From assembly GCF_900105945.1 (NCBI RefSeq), contig NZ_FNSO01000004.1, positions 2,108,001 through 2,172,000 on the forward strand: a stretch of 64,000 nucleotides of DNA, written 5' to 3'. This stretch comes from Amycolatopsis tolypomycina (GTDB taxonomy: Bacteria > Actinomycetota > Actinomycetes > Mycobacteriales > Pseudonocardiaceae). This document shows positions 1 through 7,480 of this stretch, piece after piece. A program made the translations under genes and the position numbers. The notes under the pieces were generated by a model that saw only the letters and a list, made by a program, of their open reading frames with translations, was not told the origin of the DNA and searched no databases. Each line of letters begins with the position of its first letter. The first letter of the stretch is position 1.

Positions 1-96
1 AGGGTTTCGCCCGGCGTTAGCCTCGGTCCCGGGGCAGGTTCGCTTTTCGCCGCCCATACTGACCCGGCTCGCCACCACGACACCCCCGGAGTCCCC

Positions 97-2115
97 ATGA
101 CGGACGTCAACCGACGACGTTTTCTGCAGCTGGCCGGCGGTACCGCCGCCCTTTCCGCACTGTCCACCAGCATCGCGCGCGCGGCGGAAATCCCCGCGCA
201 CCACCGAACCGGGACACTGCGGGACGTCGAGCACATCGTGGTGCTGATGCAGGAAAACCGGTCGTTCGACCACTACTTCGGCACGCTGCGCGGGGTCCGC
301 GGCTTCGGCGACCCGCGGCCGGCGACCCTGGCCAACGGGAAGGCCGTCTGGGCGCAGTCGGACGGCAAGCGCGACATCCTGCCGTTCCGGCCCGAAGCGG
401 ACAACCTGGGCCTGCAGTTCATCCAGGACCTCCCGCACGGCTGGAACGACACGCACGCGGCGTGGAACGGCGGCCGCTACGACAAGTGGGTGCCCGCGAA
501 GGGCTCGACCACGATGGCGTACCTGACGCGCGAGGACATCCCGTTCCACTACGCCCTCGCCGACGCGTTCACCATCTGCGACGCCTACCACTGCTCGTTC
601 ATGGGCTCGACCGACCCGAACCGCTACTACATGTGGACGGGCTACACGGGCAACGACGGCAAGGGCGGCGGCCCGGTCCTCGGCAACGACGAAAAGGGCT
701 ACTCCTGGACGACCTACCCCGAGCGCCTCGAACAGGCCGGCGTCTCGTGGAAGATCTACCAGGACGTCGGCGACGGCCTCGACGCCGCCGGCGGCTGGGG
801 CTGGATCGACGACGCCTACCGCGGCAACTACGGCGACAACTCGTTGCTGTACTTCAACTCCTACCGCAACGCCAAGCCGGGCGACGCCCTCTACGAGAAG
901 GCGCGCACCGGCACGAACGCCAAGGCGGGCGAAGGCTACTTCGACCGGCTGCGCGCCGACGTCAAGGCCGGGCAGCTGCCGCAGGTTTCGTGGATCACCG
1001 CGCCGGAGGCGTTCTGCGAGCACCCGAACTGGCCGGTGAACTACGGCGCCTGGTACATCGCGCAGGTCCTCGACGCGCTCACCGCGAACCCGGACGTGTG
1101 GAGCAAGACCGCGCTGTTCATCACCTACGACGAGAACGACGGCTTCTTCGACCACGTCGTCCCGCCGTACGCCACGGCCGGGCAGTCCACTGTGGACACG
1201 ACGGGCGAGATCTTCGCGGGTTCGGCGGCGAACCCGGCCGGCCCGTACGGGCTCGGCCAGCGCGTGCCGATGCTGGTGGTGTCGCCGTGGAGCAAGGGCG
1301 GCTACGTCTGCTCGGAGACGTTCGACCACACCTCGATCATCCGGTTCGTCGAACGGCGCTTCGGCGTGCACGAGCCGAACATCTCGGCCTGGCGCCGGTC
1401 GGTGTGCGGTGACCTGACGTCGGCGTTCGACTTCGCCCGCACGGACACGCGGGTACCCGCCCTGCCGGACACCGCGGGCTACGAGCCGCCGGACCGCGAG
1501 CGGCACCCGGACTACGTGCCCGCGGTCCCGGCGCGGGCCGTGCTGCCGAAGCAGGAGCCGGGGCTGCGGCCGGCCCGGGCGCTGCCGTACGACCTGGCCG
1601 CCGACGCCCAGGTGGGCGCGGCGCTGAACCTGACGTTCGTCAACCAGGGCCGCGCGGGCGCGACGTTCTACGTCGTCTCGCCCGGGGGCGAGCCGCGGAC
1701 GTACACGGCGGGCGCCGGCTGCTCGCTCGCCGCCGCACTGCCCGTCGCCGGGGGCTACGACTACACGGCGCACGGGCCGAACGGCTTCGTCCGCCAGTTC
1801 CGCGGCGGCGCCCTGGCCGGTCCCGAGGTGAGCGCCCGGCCGGCGGGCCGCAGCGGCAACCTGGAGCTGGTGCTGACCAACAGCGGCCCGACGCCGGTGC
1901 GGCTCACGCTGACCGACTCCTACGGCCGCCGTTCGACGTCCCGGCTGCTGCGGCCGGGCGCGCGGGTGGCCGAGGTGGTGGACACGCGACGCAGCGGCAA
2001 CTGGTACGACGTCTCGATCGTGTCGGACCGCGATCCGCGCTTCCTGCGGCGGCTGGCCGGGCACGTCGAGACCGGGCGGCCGAGCACGAGCGACCCGAAC
2101 ACGCTCACGCACTGA
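97..2115 (+). CDS. Phosphocholine-type phospholipase C, Tat-exported
   Basis: A 672-residue secreted phospholipase C of the acid-phosphatase/PLC superfamily, expected to hydrolyse phosphatidylcholine or sphingomyelin outside the cell. The N-terminus has a twin-arginine signal (NRRRFLQLAGG) followed by an Ala-rich hydrophobic stretch and a likely cut after SIARA. The catalytic core starts with the family motif VVLMQENRSFDHYFG (about residues 50-65) and includes the later metal-ligand region YDENDGFFDHV (about 350). The C-terminal 150 residues resemble the two C-terminal domains of bacterial non-haemolytic PLCs, so the protein is full length. The first ATG, 60 nt after the nearest upstream AT-richer stretch, fits the signal peptide. 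The next gene is on the same strand but has its own ribosome-binding site. Confidence 0.93.
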   Translation: MTDVNRRRFLQLAGGTAALSALSTSIARAAEIPAHHRTGTLRDVEHIVVLMQENRSFDHYFGTLRGVRGFGDPRPATLANGKAVWAQSDGKRDILPFRPEADNLGLQFIQDLPHGWNDTHAAWNGGRYDKWVPAKGSTTMAYLTREDIPFHYALADAFTICDAYHCSFMGSTDPNRYYMWTGYTGNDGKGGGPVLGNDEKGYSWTTYPERLEQAGVSWKIYQDVGDGLDAAGGWGWIDDAYRGNYGDNSLLYFNSYRNAKPGDALYEKARTGTNAKAGEGYFDRLRADVKAGQLPQVSWITAPEAFCEHPNWPVNYGAWYIAQVLDALTANPDVWSKTALFITYDENDGFFDHVVPPYATAGQSTVDTTGEIFAGSAANPAGPYGLGQRVPMLVVSPWSKGGYVCSETFDHTSIIRFVERRFGVHEPNISAWRRSVCGDLTSAFDFARTDTRVPALPDTAGYEPPDRERHPDYVPAVPARAVLPKQEPGLRPARALPYDLAADAQVGAALNLTFVNQGRAGATFYVVSPGGEPRTYTAGAGCSLAAALPVAGGYDYTAHGPNGFVRQFRGGALAGPEVSARPAGRSGNLELVLTNSGPTPVRLTLTDSYGRRSTSRLLRPGARVAEVVDTRRSGNWYDVSIVSDRDPRFLRRLAGHVETGRPSTSDPNTLTH

Positions 2116-2249
2116 GCTCGATCGGGTGCCGCCGGTTCCTGTCACCCGGCGGGGTTCACCCGGCCGCGTCCGCCGGTGTTGCGGGCCCTGGGCCGTGGTG
2201 GGAGCGTCGGGGAACCGACTGTTTTCCCACCACGGAACCAGGAGTGCGG

Positions 2250-2546
2250 ATGACCACCACCGAGATGCCTGCCGTGCACGAGTGCACGGTCAGCGGCTGT
2301 TCCTACAACCACGACGGCTGCCACGCGTTCGCCATCACCGTCGGCGGCCACAACGGATCGGCGGACTGCGGCACGTTCGTCCCCCTCAACACGAAGGGCG
2401 GCTTGGACCGGGTCGTGGCCCAGGTCGGTGCGTGTTCCCGGACCGACTGCCGCCACAACGAATCGCTGGAGTGCACGGCGTCCAGCATCCGGGTCGGCCC
2501 CGGCGACGGCGGCCACGCGGCGAACTGCCTGACCTACAGCAAGTAA
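2250..2546 (+). CDS. DUF1540 double-repeat Cys-rich small protein
   Basis: A 98-residue soluble protein with two copies of a four-cysteine motif (CTVSGC...C...DCGTF near residues 11-40 and CSRTDC...C...C near 58-95), the DUF1540 pattern. The spacing suggests a small metal-binding or disulfide-bonded fold; its function is unknown in the family. The ATG at 2250 is chosen because AGGAG (2240-2244) sits five bases upstream; an in-frame GTG at 2244 overlaps that site and is less likely. No signal peptide or membrane segment is visible. It stands alone between the phospholipase and the hydroxyproline regulator. Confidence 0.85.
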   Translation: MTTTEMPAVHECTVSGCSYNHDGCHAFAITVGGHNGSADCGTFVPLNTKGGLDRVVAQVGACSRTDCRHNESLECTASSIRVGPGDGGHAANCLTYSK

Positions 2547-2602
2547 CGGCTCGGCGGAGCTCCCCGCGGCGGACCGTGCCGCGGGGAGCTCGGCATGTCA
2601 TC

Positions 2603-3259
2603 ATGGCGCCCTGGCCCGATCGGCAAACCGAACGAACGGCGGCGCTGGTGGACGCTTTACCGAACGACGGTGACCCGTCGATCCGCGACATGCTGGCGGT
2701 CAACCTCCGCGCGGCGAGGGCGGCACGCGGCCTGTCGCTGTCCGAGCTGTCCCGGCGCTCGGGCATCGGCAAGGCGACGCTCTCGCAGCTCGAAGGCGGC
2801 ACCGGCAACCCGACCATCGAGACGGTGTTCAGCCTGTCCCGGGTCCTCGAAGTGGCCATTTCCGACCTGCTCGACCACCGCCCGCGCGGCGGGCTGACCG
2901 TGGTGCGGGCGGCCGAGGTCGAGGTGCTCCGCGGCGAGGGCGTCGACCTGCGGCCGCTGCGCCGGATCGAGGCCGACAACAGCGTCTTCGAGGTGTACGA
3001 CCAGGTCGTCCGCGGGGACGCGCCGCAGCGCTCGCAGGGGCACGTCGGCGTCGAGCACACGGTCGTGCAGACCGGCAGGCTGCGGGTCGAGGTCGCCGGC
3101 CGGACCGTGGACCTCGGGCCGGGCGACTACGTCGCGTTCGACGCCCGCGAGGCGCACAGCTACACCGCGCCCGACGGTCCGGTGCGGTCGGTGCTGCTGC
3201 TGCAGTACCGAGCGGACGAACGGCTCGAGGGCAGGCCGCACCCCGTCCTGACCGATTGA
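2603..3259 (+). CDS. XRE-family regulator with C-terminal cupin sensor
   Basis: A 218-residue transcription regulator: helix-turn-helix of the XRE type (LRAARAARGLSLSELSRRSGIGKATLSQLEGGTGNPTIETVF, split over about residues 34-75) followed by a cupin domain (about 110-205, with the HVGVEHTVV and GDYVAFDA strands). HTH-cupin proteins usually sense small amino-acid or amine ligands and control the adjacent catabolic operon. It lies directly upstream of the hydroxyproline genes; its stop codon overlaps the -35 box of their promoter. The start is uncertain: ATG 2603 is used, but GTG 2648 and ATG 2691 are possible. Two ACCGAACG sequences 32 bp apart lie around these candidate starts and also occur at the downstream promoter, suggesting autoregulation. 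Confidence 0.85.
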   Translation: MAPWPDRQTERTAALVDALPNDGDPSIRDMLAVNLRAARAARGLSLSELSRRSGIGKATLSQLEGGTGNPTIETVFSLSRVLEVAISDLLDHRPRGGLTVVRAAEVEVLRGEGVDLRPLRRIEADNSVFEVYDQVVRGDAPQRSQGHVGVEHTVVQTGRLRVEVAGRTVDLGPGDYVAFDAREAHSYTAPDGPVRSVLLLQYRADERLEGRPHPVLTD

Positions 3260-3300
3260 CACCCCTCCCGGTCGATGCCTATCGTTCGCTATACCGAACG
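3256..3300 (+). promoter_or_regulatory. Hydroxyproline operon promoter with overlapping operator
   Basis: TTGACA (3256-3261), an 18-bp spacer and TATCGT (3280-3285) form a good sigma-70-like promoter. An inverted repeat CGTTCG-ctatac-CGAACG (3283-3300) overlaps the -10 box and the start point, a position typical for repression by the upstream XRE-cupin protein. GGAGGG (3302-3307) precedes the ATG at 3312. The binding assignment is inference. Confidence 0.65.
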
Positions 3301-3311
3301 CTGGAGGGTCG

Positions 3312-4478
3312 ATGAACCGAACGCGGGTGGTGGTGATCGGCGCCGGCATCGTCGGCGCGGCCTGCGCGCGGGAACTCGCGCTGGCCGGCTTCGACGTCCT
3401 GGTCGTCGACCGCGGCCGGCCCGCGGGCGGCACCACCTCGCACGGCGAAGGCAATCTGCTCGTGTCCGACAAGGGACCGGGCGCCGAGCTCGCGCTCGCG
3501 CAGCTGTCGGCCTGGTTGTGGCCGCAGGTACTGGCCGAAATCGCCGCCGACGGCCCGCGCGCGGCGGCCGCGACGGAGTACGACCCGAAGGGCGGCATCG
3601 TCGTGGCCACCACGGAAGCCGGCGCCGGTGCGCTCCTCGCGTTCGCCGAGGCCCAGGCCGCGGCCGGCGTCCGCACCGAGCGCCTCGACGCGGCCGACGT
3701 AGCGGCGGCCGAACCGGCCCTGACCCGTGCGGTGACCGCCGCCGTCCGCTACCCGGAAGACGCCCAGGTCCAGCCGGCCGGCGCCGCGCTCGCGCTGCTG
3801 GGTTCGGCGTTGCGCCGCGGCGCCCGGCTGCGCACCGGAGCCGAGGTCACCGGCGCCCGGACGTCGGGCGGCGGCATCACCGGAGTGCACGTGGCAGGGG
3901 AAGTGGTCGAGGCGGACGTCGTGGTGAACGCGGCGGGGCCGTGGGCGGGAGAGGTGTCGGCCCGGCTGGGCGCACCGATCGCGGTCCGGCCCCGGCGCGG
4001 CGAGGTCCTGGTGACCACGCCGATGCCGGGCGTGGTGCGGCACAAGGTCTACGACGCGGACTACGTCGGCGCGGTCGGCACGGGCAGCGGCGAGCTGCAG
4101 ACGTCGGCGGTGGTCGAGTCGACCTGGGGCGGGACGGTGCTGATCGGTTCGTCCCGCCGCCGAGTGGGCTTCGACGACACGATCCGCCCGGACGTGCTGG
4201 GCGCGATCGCGGCCAAGGCGGTCCGCCTGTTCCCACCACTGGCCGACGCGGCGGTGATGCGCGCGTACGGCGGCTTCCGGCCGTACGTGGAAGACCACCT
4301 GCCGGTGCTGGGCGAGGACCCGCGCCTGGCCGGCCTGTGGCACGCGACGGGACACGAGGGGGCGGGAATCGGCTTGAGCACCGGAACGGCGAGGCTCCTG
4401 CGCGAACTGCTGACCGGGGTGGCACCGTCGATGCCGGTGGAAGAGTTCACTGTGGACCGTCCGGCGGTGCTGGCGTGA
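3312..4478 (+). CDS. FAD-dependent D-amino-acid/D-hydroxyproline dehydrogenase subunit
   Basis: A 388-residue DAO-superfamily flavoprotein. The N-terminal dinucleotide fold VVVIGAGIVGAACARELA (about residues 5-22) binds FAD; the C-terminus has the family FRPYVEDHLPVLG and HATGHEGAGIGLSTGTARLL segments. With the next two genes it forms the three-part oxidoreductase usually found beside hydroxyproline 2-epimerases, where it oxidises cis-4-hydroxy-D-proline to pyrroline-4-hydroxy-2-carboxylate. The stop overlaps the next start (GTGA), implying translational coupling. Substrate assignment rests on the epimerase and DapA-family genes downstream; a generic D-amino-acid dehydrogenase role is the alternative. 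Confidence 0.86.
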   Translation: MNRTRVVVIGAGIVGAACARELALAGFDVLVVDRGRPAGGTTSHGEGNLLVSDKGPGAELALAQLSAWLWPQVLAEIAADGPRAAAATEYDPKGGIVVATTEAGAGALLAFAEAQAAAGVRTERLDAADVAAAEPALTRAVTAAVRYPEDAQVQPAGAALALLGSALRRGARLRTGAEVTGARTSGGGITGVHVAGEVVEADVVVNAAGPWAGEVSARLGAPIAVRPRRGEVLVTTPMPGVVRHKVYDADYVGAVGTGSGELQTSAVVESTWGGTVLIGSSRRRVGFDDTIRPDVLGAIAAKAVRLFPPLADAAVMRAYGGFRPYVEDHLPVLGEDPRLAGLWHATGHEGAGIGLSTGTARLLRELLTGVAPSMPVEEFTVDRPAVLA

Positions 4479-4738
4479 GCGAGCCGATCGCGATCACCGT
4501 CGACGGCGAGACCGTGACCGGCACCGCCGGGCAGACCCTCGCCGGCCTTCTGCTCGCCGCCGGGCGGGTGTCCTGGCGGACCACCCGGTCCGGTGCGCCG
4601 CGCGGTGTCTTCTGCGGCATCGGTGCCTGCTTCGACTGCCTGCTCACCGTCAACGGCGTCGCCGACGTCCGCGCCTGCCGCCGTCGTGCCGCCGACGGCG
4701 ATGATGTCCGGACCCAGTCACGGGAGGCGGGCGCGTGA
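4475..4738 (+). CDS. (2Fe-2S)-binding small subunit of the dehydrogenase
   Basis: An 87-residue ferredoxin-like protein resembling the N-terminal part of HcnA and the small subunits of hydroxyproline and opine dehydrogenases. The cluster ligands are visible as CGIGACFDC (about residues 48-56) and a later Cys in ACRRR. The GTG at 4475 overlaps the previous stop, and its own stop overlaps the next start, so the three genes are translationally coupled. It probably passes electrons from the flavoprotein partner. Confidence 0.85.
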   Translation: MSEPIAITVDGETVTGTAGQTLAGLLLAAGRVSWRTTRSGAPRGVFCGIGACFDCLLTVNGVADVRACRRRAADGDDVRTQSREAGA

Positions 4739-6018
4739 CGCACGTCGTCATCGTCGGTGCCGGGCCCGCCGGGCTCGCGGCCGCCGAAGCCGCGCTTGCC
4801 GCCGGGGCCGACGTCACCGTCCTCGACCAGGCCGATGTGCCCGGCGGGCAGTACCACCGGGGTGCCGCGCACCGGTTCGAGGCGCTCCTGAGCCGGTGCG
4901 CGTGGTGGCCGGAAAGCACCGTCTGGGCCGTGGAAGGCCGGCGGGTCCACGTCCTGCGCGGCCCGGCCGACGGGACGAACCGCCGGCGCCACACCCTCGA
5001 ACCCGACGCCCTGATCCTCGCCACCGGCGCGCACGACCGCGTCCTGCCCTTCCCCGGCTGGCAGCTGCCCGGCGTCTTCACCGCGGGCGCCGCGCAGGCA
5101 CTGGCCAAGGGGGAGCGGGTCGCCGTCGGGCGGCGGGTGCTCGTCGCCGGGGCCGGGCCCTTCCTCCTGCCCGTTGCGCAGTCGCTGCTGGACGTCGGCG
5201 CCGAAGTGCGCGCCGTCCTGGAGGCGAACCCGGTGCGCACTGTCCTCAGTGGATGGTCCTGGCGGGCGGCCGCGCACCTCGGGAAGATGAACGAACTGGT
5301 TCGTCACGCCGGCACGCTGGCCCGGCACCGCGTCCCGTACCTCTGCGGCCGCACGGTGATCGAGGCCCGCGGCGACGACCGGGTCCGCGAGGCCGTCACC
5401 GCGCGCGTCCGCGCGGACTGGTCGGTCGTCCCCGGCACCGAACGCACCTGGGAGGTCGACGCCCTCTGCGTCGGGCACGGCTTCGTCCCGCAGCCCGAAC
5501 TGGCCGTCGCGGCCGGCTGCGCCCTCGACGGCGGGTTCGTCCGGGTCGGCGACGACCAGCGCACCAGCGTCGCCGGCGTGTTCGCCGCGGGGGAGCTCAC
5601 CGGCATCGGCGGCTCGGTCGCCGCCGCGGCGGAAGGCGCGGTCGCCGGGTGGGCCGCCGCCGGGAAGACGCCGGGCCGCGCCCTGCTCAAGCGGCGTGAC
5701 CACGCCCGCGCCTTCGCCCGCCGCCTGGCCGCGGCCCACCCCGTCGGCGCGGCGTGGCCCGGCTGGCTGCGCGCGGACACCGTCGTCTGCCGCTGCGAGG
5801 AAACCACCTACGGCGACCTGAAAACCGCCGCCGCGGACCCGGCCATGCCCGGCCCGCACGCGCTCAAGCTCGGCACCCGCGCCGGGCTCGGCCCGTGCCA
5901 GGGCCGGATGTGCGGCCCGGCCGTCGCCGAACTCTGCGGCGGCGTCGAACGCCACCACCGTCCGATCGCCCAGCCGATCCGCCTGGGCGAGCTCGCCGAT
6001 CCGAAGGAGTCCCCATGA
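4735..6018 (+). CDS. FAD/NAD(P)-dependent oxidoreductase subunit with BFD-like Fe-S domain
   Basis: A 427-residue pyridine-nucleotide-disulfide-type flavoprotein: FAD-binding motif VIVGAGPAGLAAAEAAL at residues 4-20, a second dinucleotide fold near VLVAGAGPFLLPVAQSLL (about 135-152), a GVFAAGELTGIGG segment near 280, and a C-terminal BFD-like [2Fe-2S] domain with CRCEET and GPCQGRMCGPAV cysteines. This is the HcnB-like subunit of the amino-acid dehydrogenase complex. The start GTG overlaps the upstream stop. An AAGGAG ribosome-binding site for the next operon gene (6004-6009) lies inside its 3' end, but an IS element now separates that site from its gene. Confidence 0.87.
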   Translation: MTHVVIVGAGPAGLAAAEAALAAGADVTVLDQADVPGGQYHRGAAHRFEALLSRCAWWPESTVWAVEGRRVHVLRGPADGTNRRRHTLEPDALILATGAHDRVLPFPGWQLPGVFTAGAAQALAKGERVAVGRRVLVAGAGPFLLPVAQSLLDVGAEVRAVLEANPVRTVLSGWSWRAAAHLGKMNELVRHAGTLARHRVPYLCGRTVIEARGDDRVREAVTARVRADWSVVPGTERTWEVDALCVGHGFVPQPELAVAAGCALDGGFVRVGDDQRTSVAGVFAAGELTGIGGSVAAAAEGAVAGWAAAGKTPGRALLKRRDHARAFARRLAAAHPVGAAWPGWLRADTVVCRCEETTYGDLKTAAADPAMPGPHALKLGTRAGLGPCQGRMCGPAVAELCGGVERHHRPIAQPIRLGELADPKESP

Positions 6019-6023
6019 GTTTC

Positions 6024-7331
6024 CTAAGTCAACCCTTCCACTGTGTTGATCTTGGTGGTGGTGTGGTGGATGGCAGGGTCGTAGCAGGTTCTGTCGCGCC
6101 AGCAGGCCCAGATGACGCGCAGCCAGGCGCGGGCCAGGATCCGCACCGCGTGGGGGTGGCGTTTGCCTCGGGAACGCGCGTTGTTGTAGATCGTGGCGGC
6201 CCAGTTGCTGTCGTGCCGGCTGTTGTCGGCGAAGGTCATCAGGGCTTGCCGGGCTCGGCGGTTGACCGCGTGCCGGAAGTTGACCTGGCGGTGTTTCCCG
6301 GATTCCTTGGTGACCGGTGCCGCACCGGTCTCGGCGGCCAGTTGCGCGCAGCCGTTGGCGCGTTCGAGCATGGGGCCGATCTCACCGATGACTTGACCGA
6401 GGTTGACGGAGCCGATCCGGGGCAGTCCGGCGATCAGTTCGGCCCAGGGATGCGTCTTGACTGCCTCGGCGATGGCGGCATCCAGTTCGCGGATGGTGAC
6501 ACGCAGGGACCGCACCAGCTGCACTTGGACACCGACCAGCCGGGTGATCACAGTCCGGCCCAGCCGGGAGGCCGCCGCGGGGGCGGTGCGCAGCCGCTCG
6601 ATCAGCGCACTGCCGGGTCGTTTGCCGGAGTAGCCGTGGCGTTTGCAGAACGCTTCCAGCCGGCCGGCGGTCAAGCGGGCCGCGTCCGCGGGCGTGGGGT
6701 AGCGGTCCAGGAAGGCCAGGGCGATGTCACTGTCCAGGCTTGCGAACACGGCTTTCCCGCCGGGCCAGTGCTCATCCAGCAGCGCAGCGAGCTGGTTGAC
6801 CGCCGCGACGCGCGCTTCGACGTGGTCGGCGCGTTGCCGGGTCAGCGCTTGCAGCTCCAGTGTCTCGGGCAGCGTGGGTGTCAAGGTCCGCAGCTGGTGG
6901 CCGTCGGTGCGCAGGTAGTCCGCGAGTTTGAACGAGTCGCCGGGGTCGCTTTTGGCCCGGGCTGCGCCCCAGCGGGGCCGGACGGCGTTGAAGGCGTTGG
7001 GGTGTATGGGAATCACGGGGTGCCCAGCAGCCAGCAGCCGGTCCACGACCAGTCCCCGGGTGGTCTCGATCGCTACTGGCAGCCCGGCCGGATCGCCGTG
7101 GCGGCGCAGCCTGGCCAGGGTGCCGGCAATTCCGGTTTCGGCGTGGGCCAGCGCCCATCGGTCGGTCCTCGTCCCGGCCTGGTCGATCACGGTCACATCG
7201 TGCGAGCCGCTGGCCCAGTCCCATCCCGCGAACACGCGCGCGGTGCTCCTTCTCTGACGGTGAAGGACCCGCTCGGTGGTGAGGACGCTGTCCGGAAGCT
7301 CATTAATCGGCCCTCGGCCAGGTCGGGGCAT
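6024..7331 (-). CDS. IS110-family transposase (DEDD recombinase)
   Basis: A protein of up to 435 residues with the IS110 architecture: N-terminal RuvC-like DEDD domain (FAGWDWAS, then AIETTRG, then the SDPGDSFKLADYLR segment) and the C-terminal transposase_20 domain carrying the conserved serine region (LIAGLPRIGSVNLGQVIGEIG, then AETGAAPVTKESGK). It catalyses insertion and excision of the element, guided in characterised relatives by a bridge RNA made from the element's non-coding end. The frame is intact. The true start may lie inside the open frame, shortly before FAGWDWAS, because IS110 proteins usually begin a few residues upstream of that motif. Confidence 0.93.
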   Translation of the reverse strand: MPRPGRGPINELPDSVLTTERVLHRQRRSTARVFAGWDWASGSHDVTVIDQAGTRTDRWALAHAETGIAGTLARLRRHGDPAGLPVAIETTRGLVVDRLLAAGHPVIPIHPNAFNAVRPRWGAARAKSDPGDSFKLADYLRTDGHQLRTLTPTLPETLELQALTRQRADHVEARVAAVNQLAALLDEHWPGGKAVFASLDSDIALAFLDRYPTPADAARLTAGRLEAFCKRHGYSGKRPGSALIERLRTAPAAASRLGRTVITRLVGVQVQLVRSLRVTIRELDAAIAEAVKTHPWAELIAGLPRIGSVNLGQVIGEIGPMLERANGCAQLAAETGAAPVTKESGKHRQVNFRHAVNRRARQALMTFADNSRHDSNWAATIYNNARSRGKRHPHAVRILARAWLRVIWACWRDRTCYDPAIHHTTTKINTVEGLT

Positions 7332-7480
7332 GTTCCTAAGGCCGGTAAAGCGGCCTCGGCCCGGCGGGGCTGGCAGTACTCATGCTGGCCGTCAAGCGGC
7401 ACGCACGCTAGGCCATGCACCCACCGGGACCGAGTGGTCACAACCCTATCGGTTCGGGCTGCAGAAGGGATGGTGGCCTA
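7332..7480 (-). ncRNA. Candidate bridge RNA region of IS110 copy 1
   Basis: Non-coding end upstream of the transposase, where IS110-group elements encode their bridge RNA. It contains TTCCTAAG (7333-7340), identical to the opposite terminus of the element, and ACTCATG (7378-7384), the reverse complement of the junction sequence CATGAGT at 6014-6020. Read on the transposase strand, the target-like segment comes first and the terminus-like segment second, the order of target-binding and donor-binding loops in IS621. The matches are short, so this is a prediction. Confidence 0.45.

Larger units (their letters stand above)
6020..7480 (-). mobile_element. IS110-family insertion sequence, copy 1
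   Basis: An insertion of about 1.46 kb bounded by ATGAG on both sides (6015-6019 and 7481-7485). The left copy follows an AAGGAG site and the right copy is the start of the DapA-family gene, so the element entered exactly at that start codon. It holds one transposase gene on the minus strand, only three bases of non-coding DNA at the transposase 3' end and about 150 bp at its 5' end. There are no clear terminal inverted repeats, as usual for IS110. The ATGAG repeat may be a 5-bp duplication or a shared core. TTCCTAAG at the 3' terminus (6021-6028) recurs inside the upstream non-coding part (7333-7340). Confidence 0.85.

Noticed and set aside
1..96. Promoter or gene end at the left edge
   Set aside because: The stretch is too short to identify a feature beyond a likely promoter for the phospholipase gene; no coding end was recognised.
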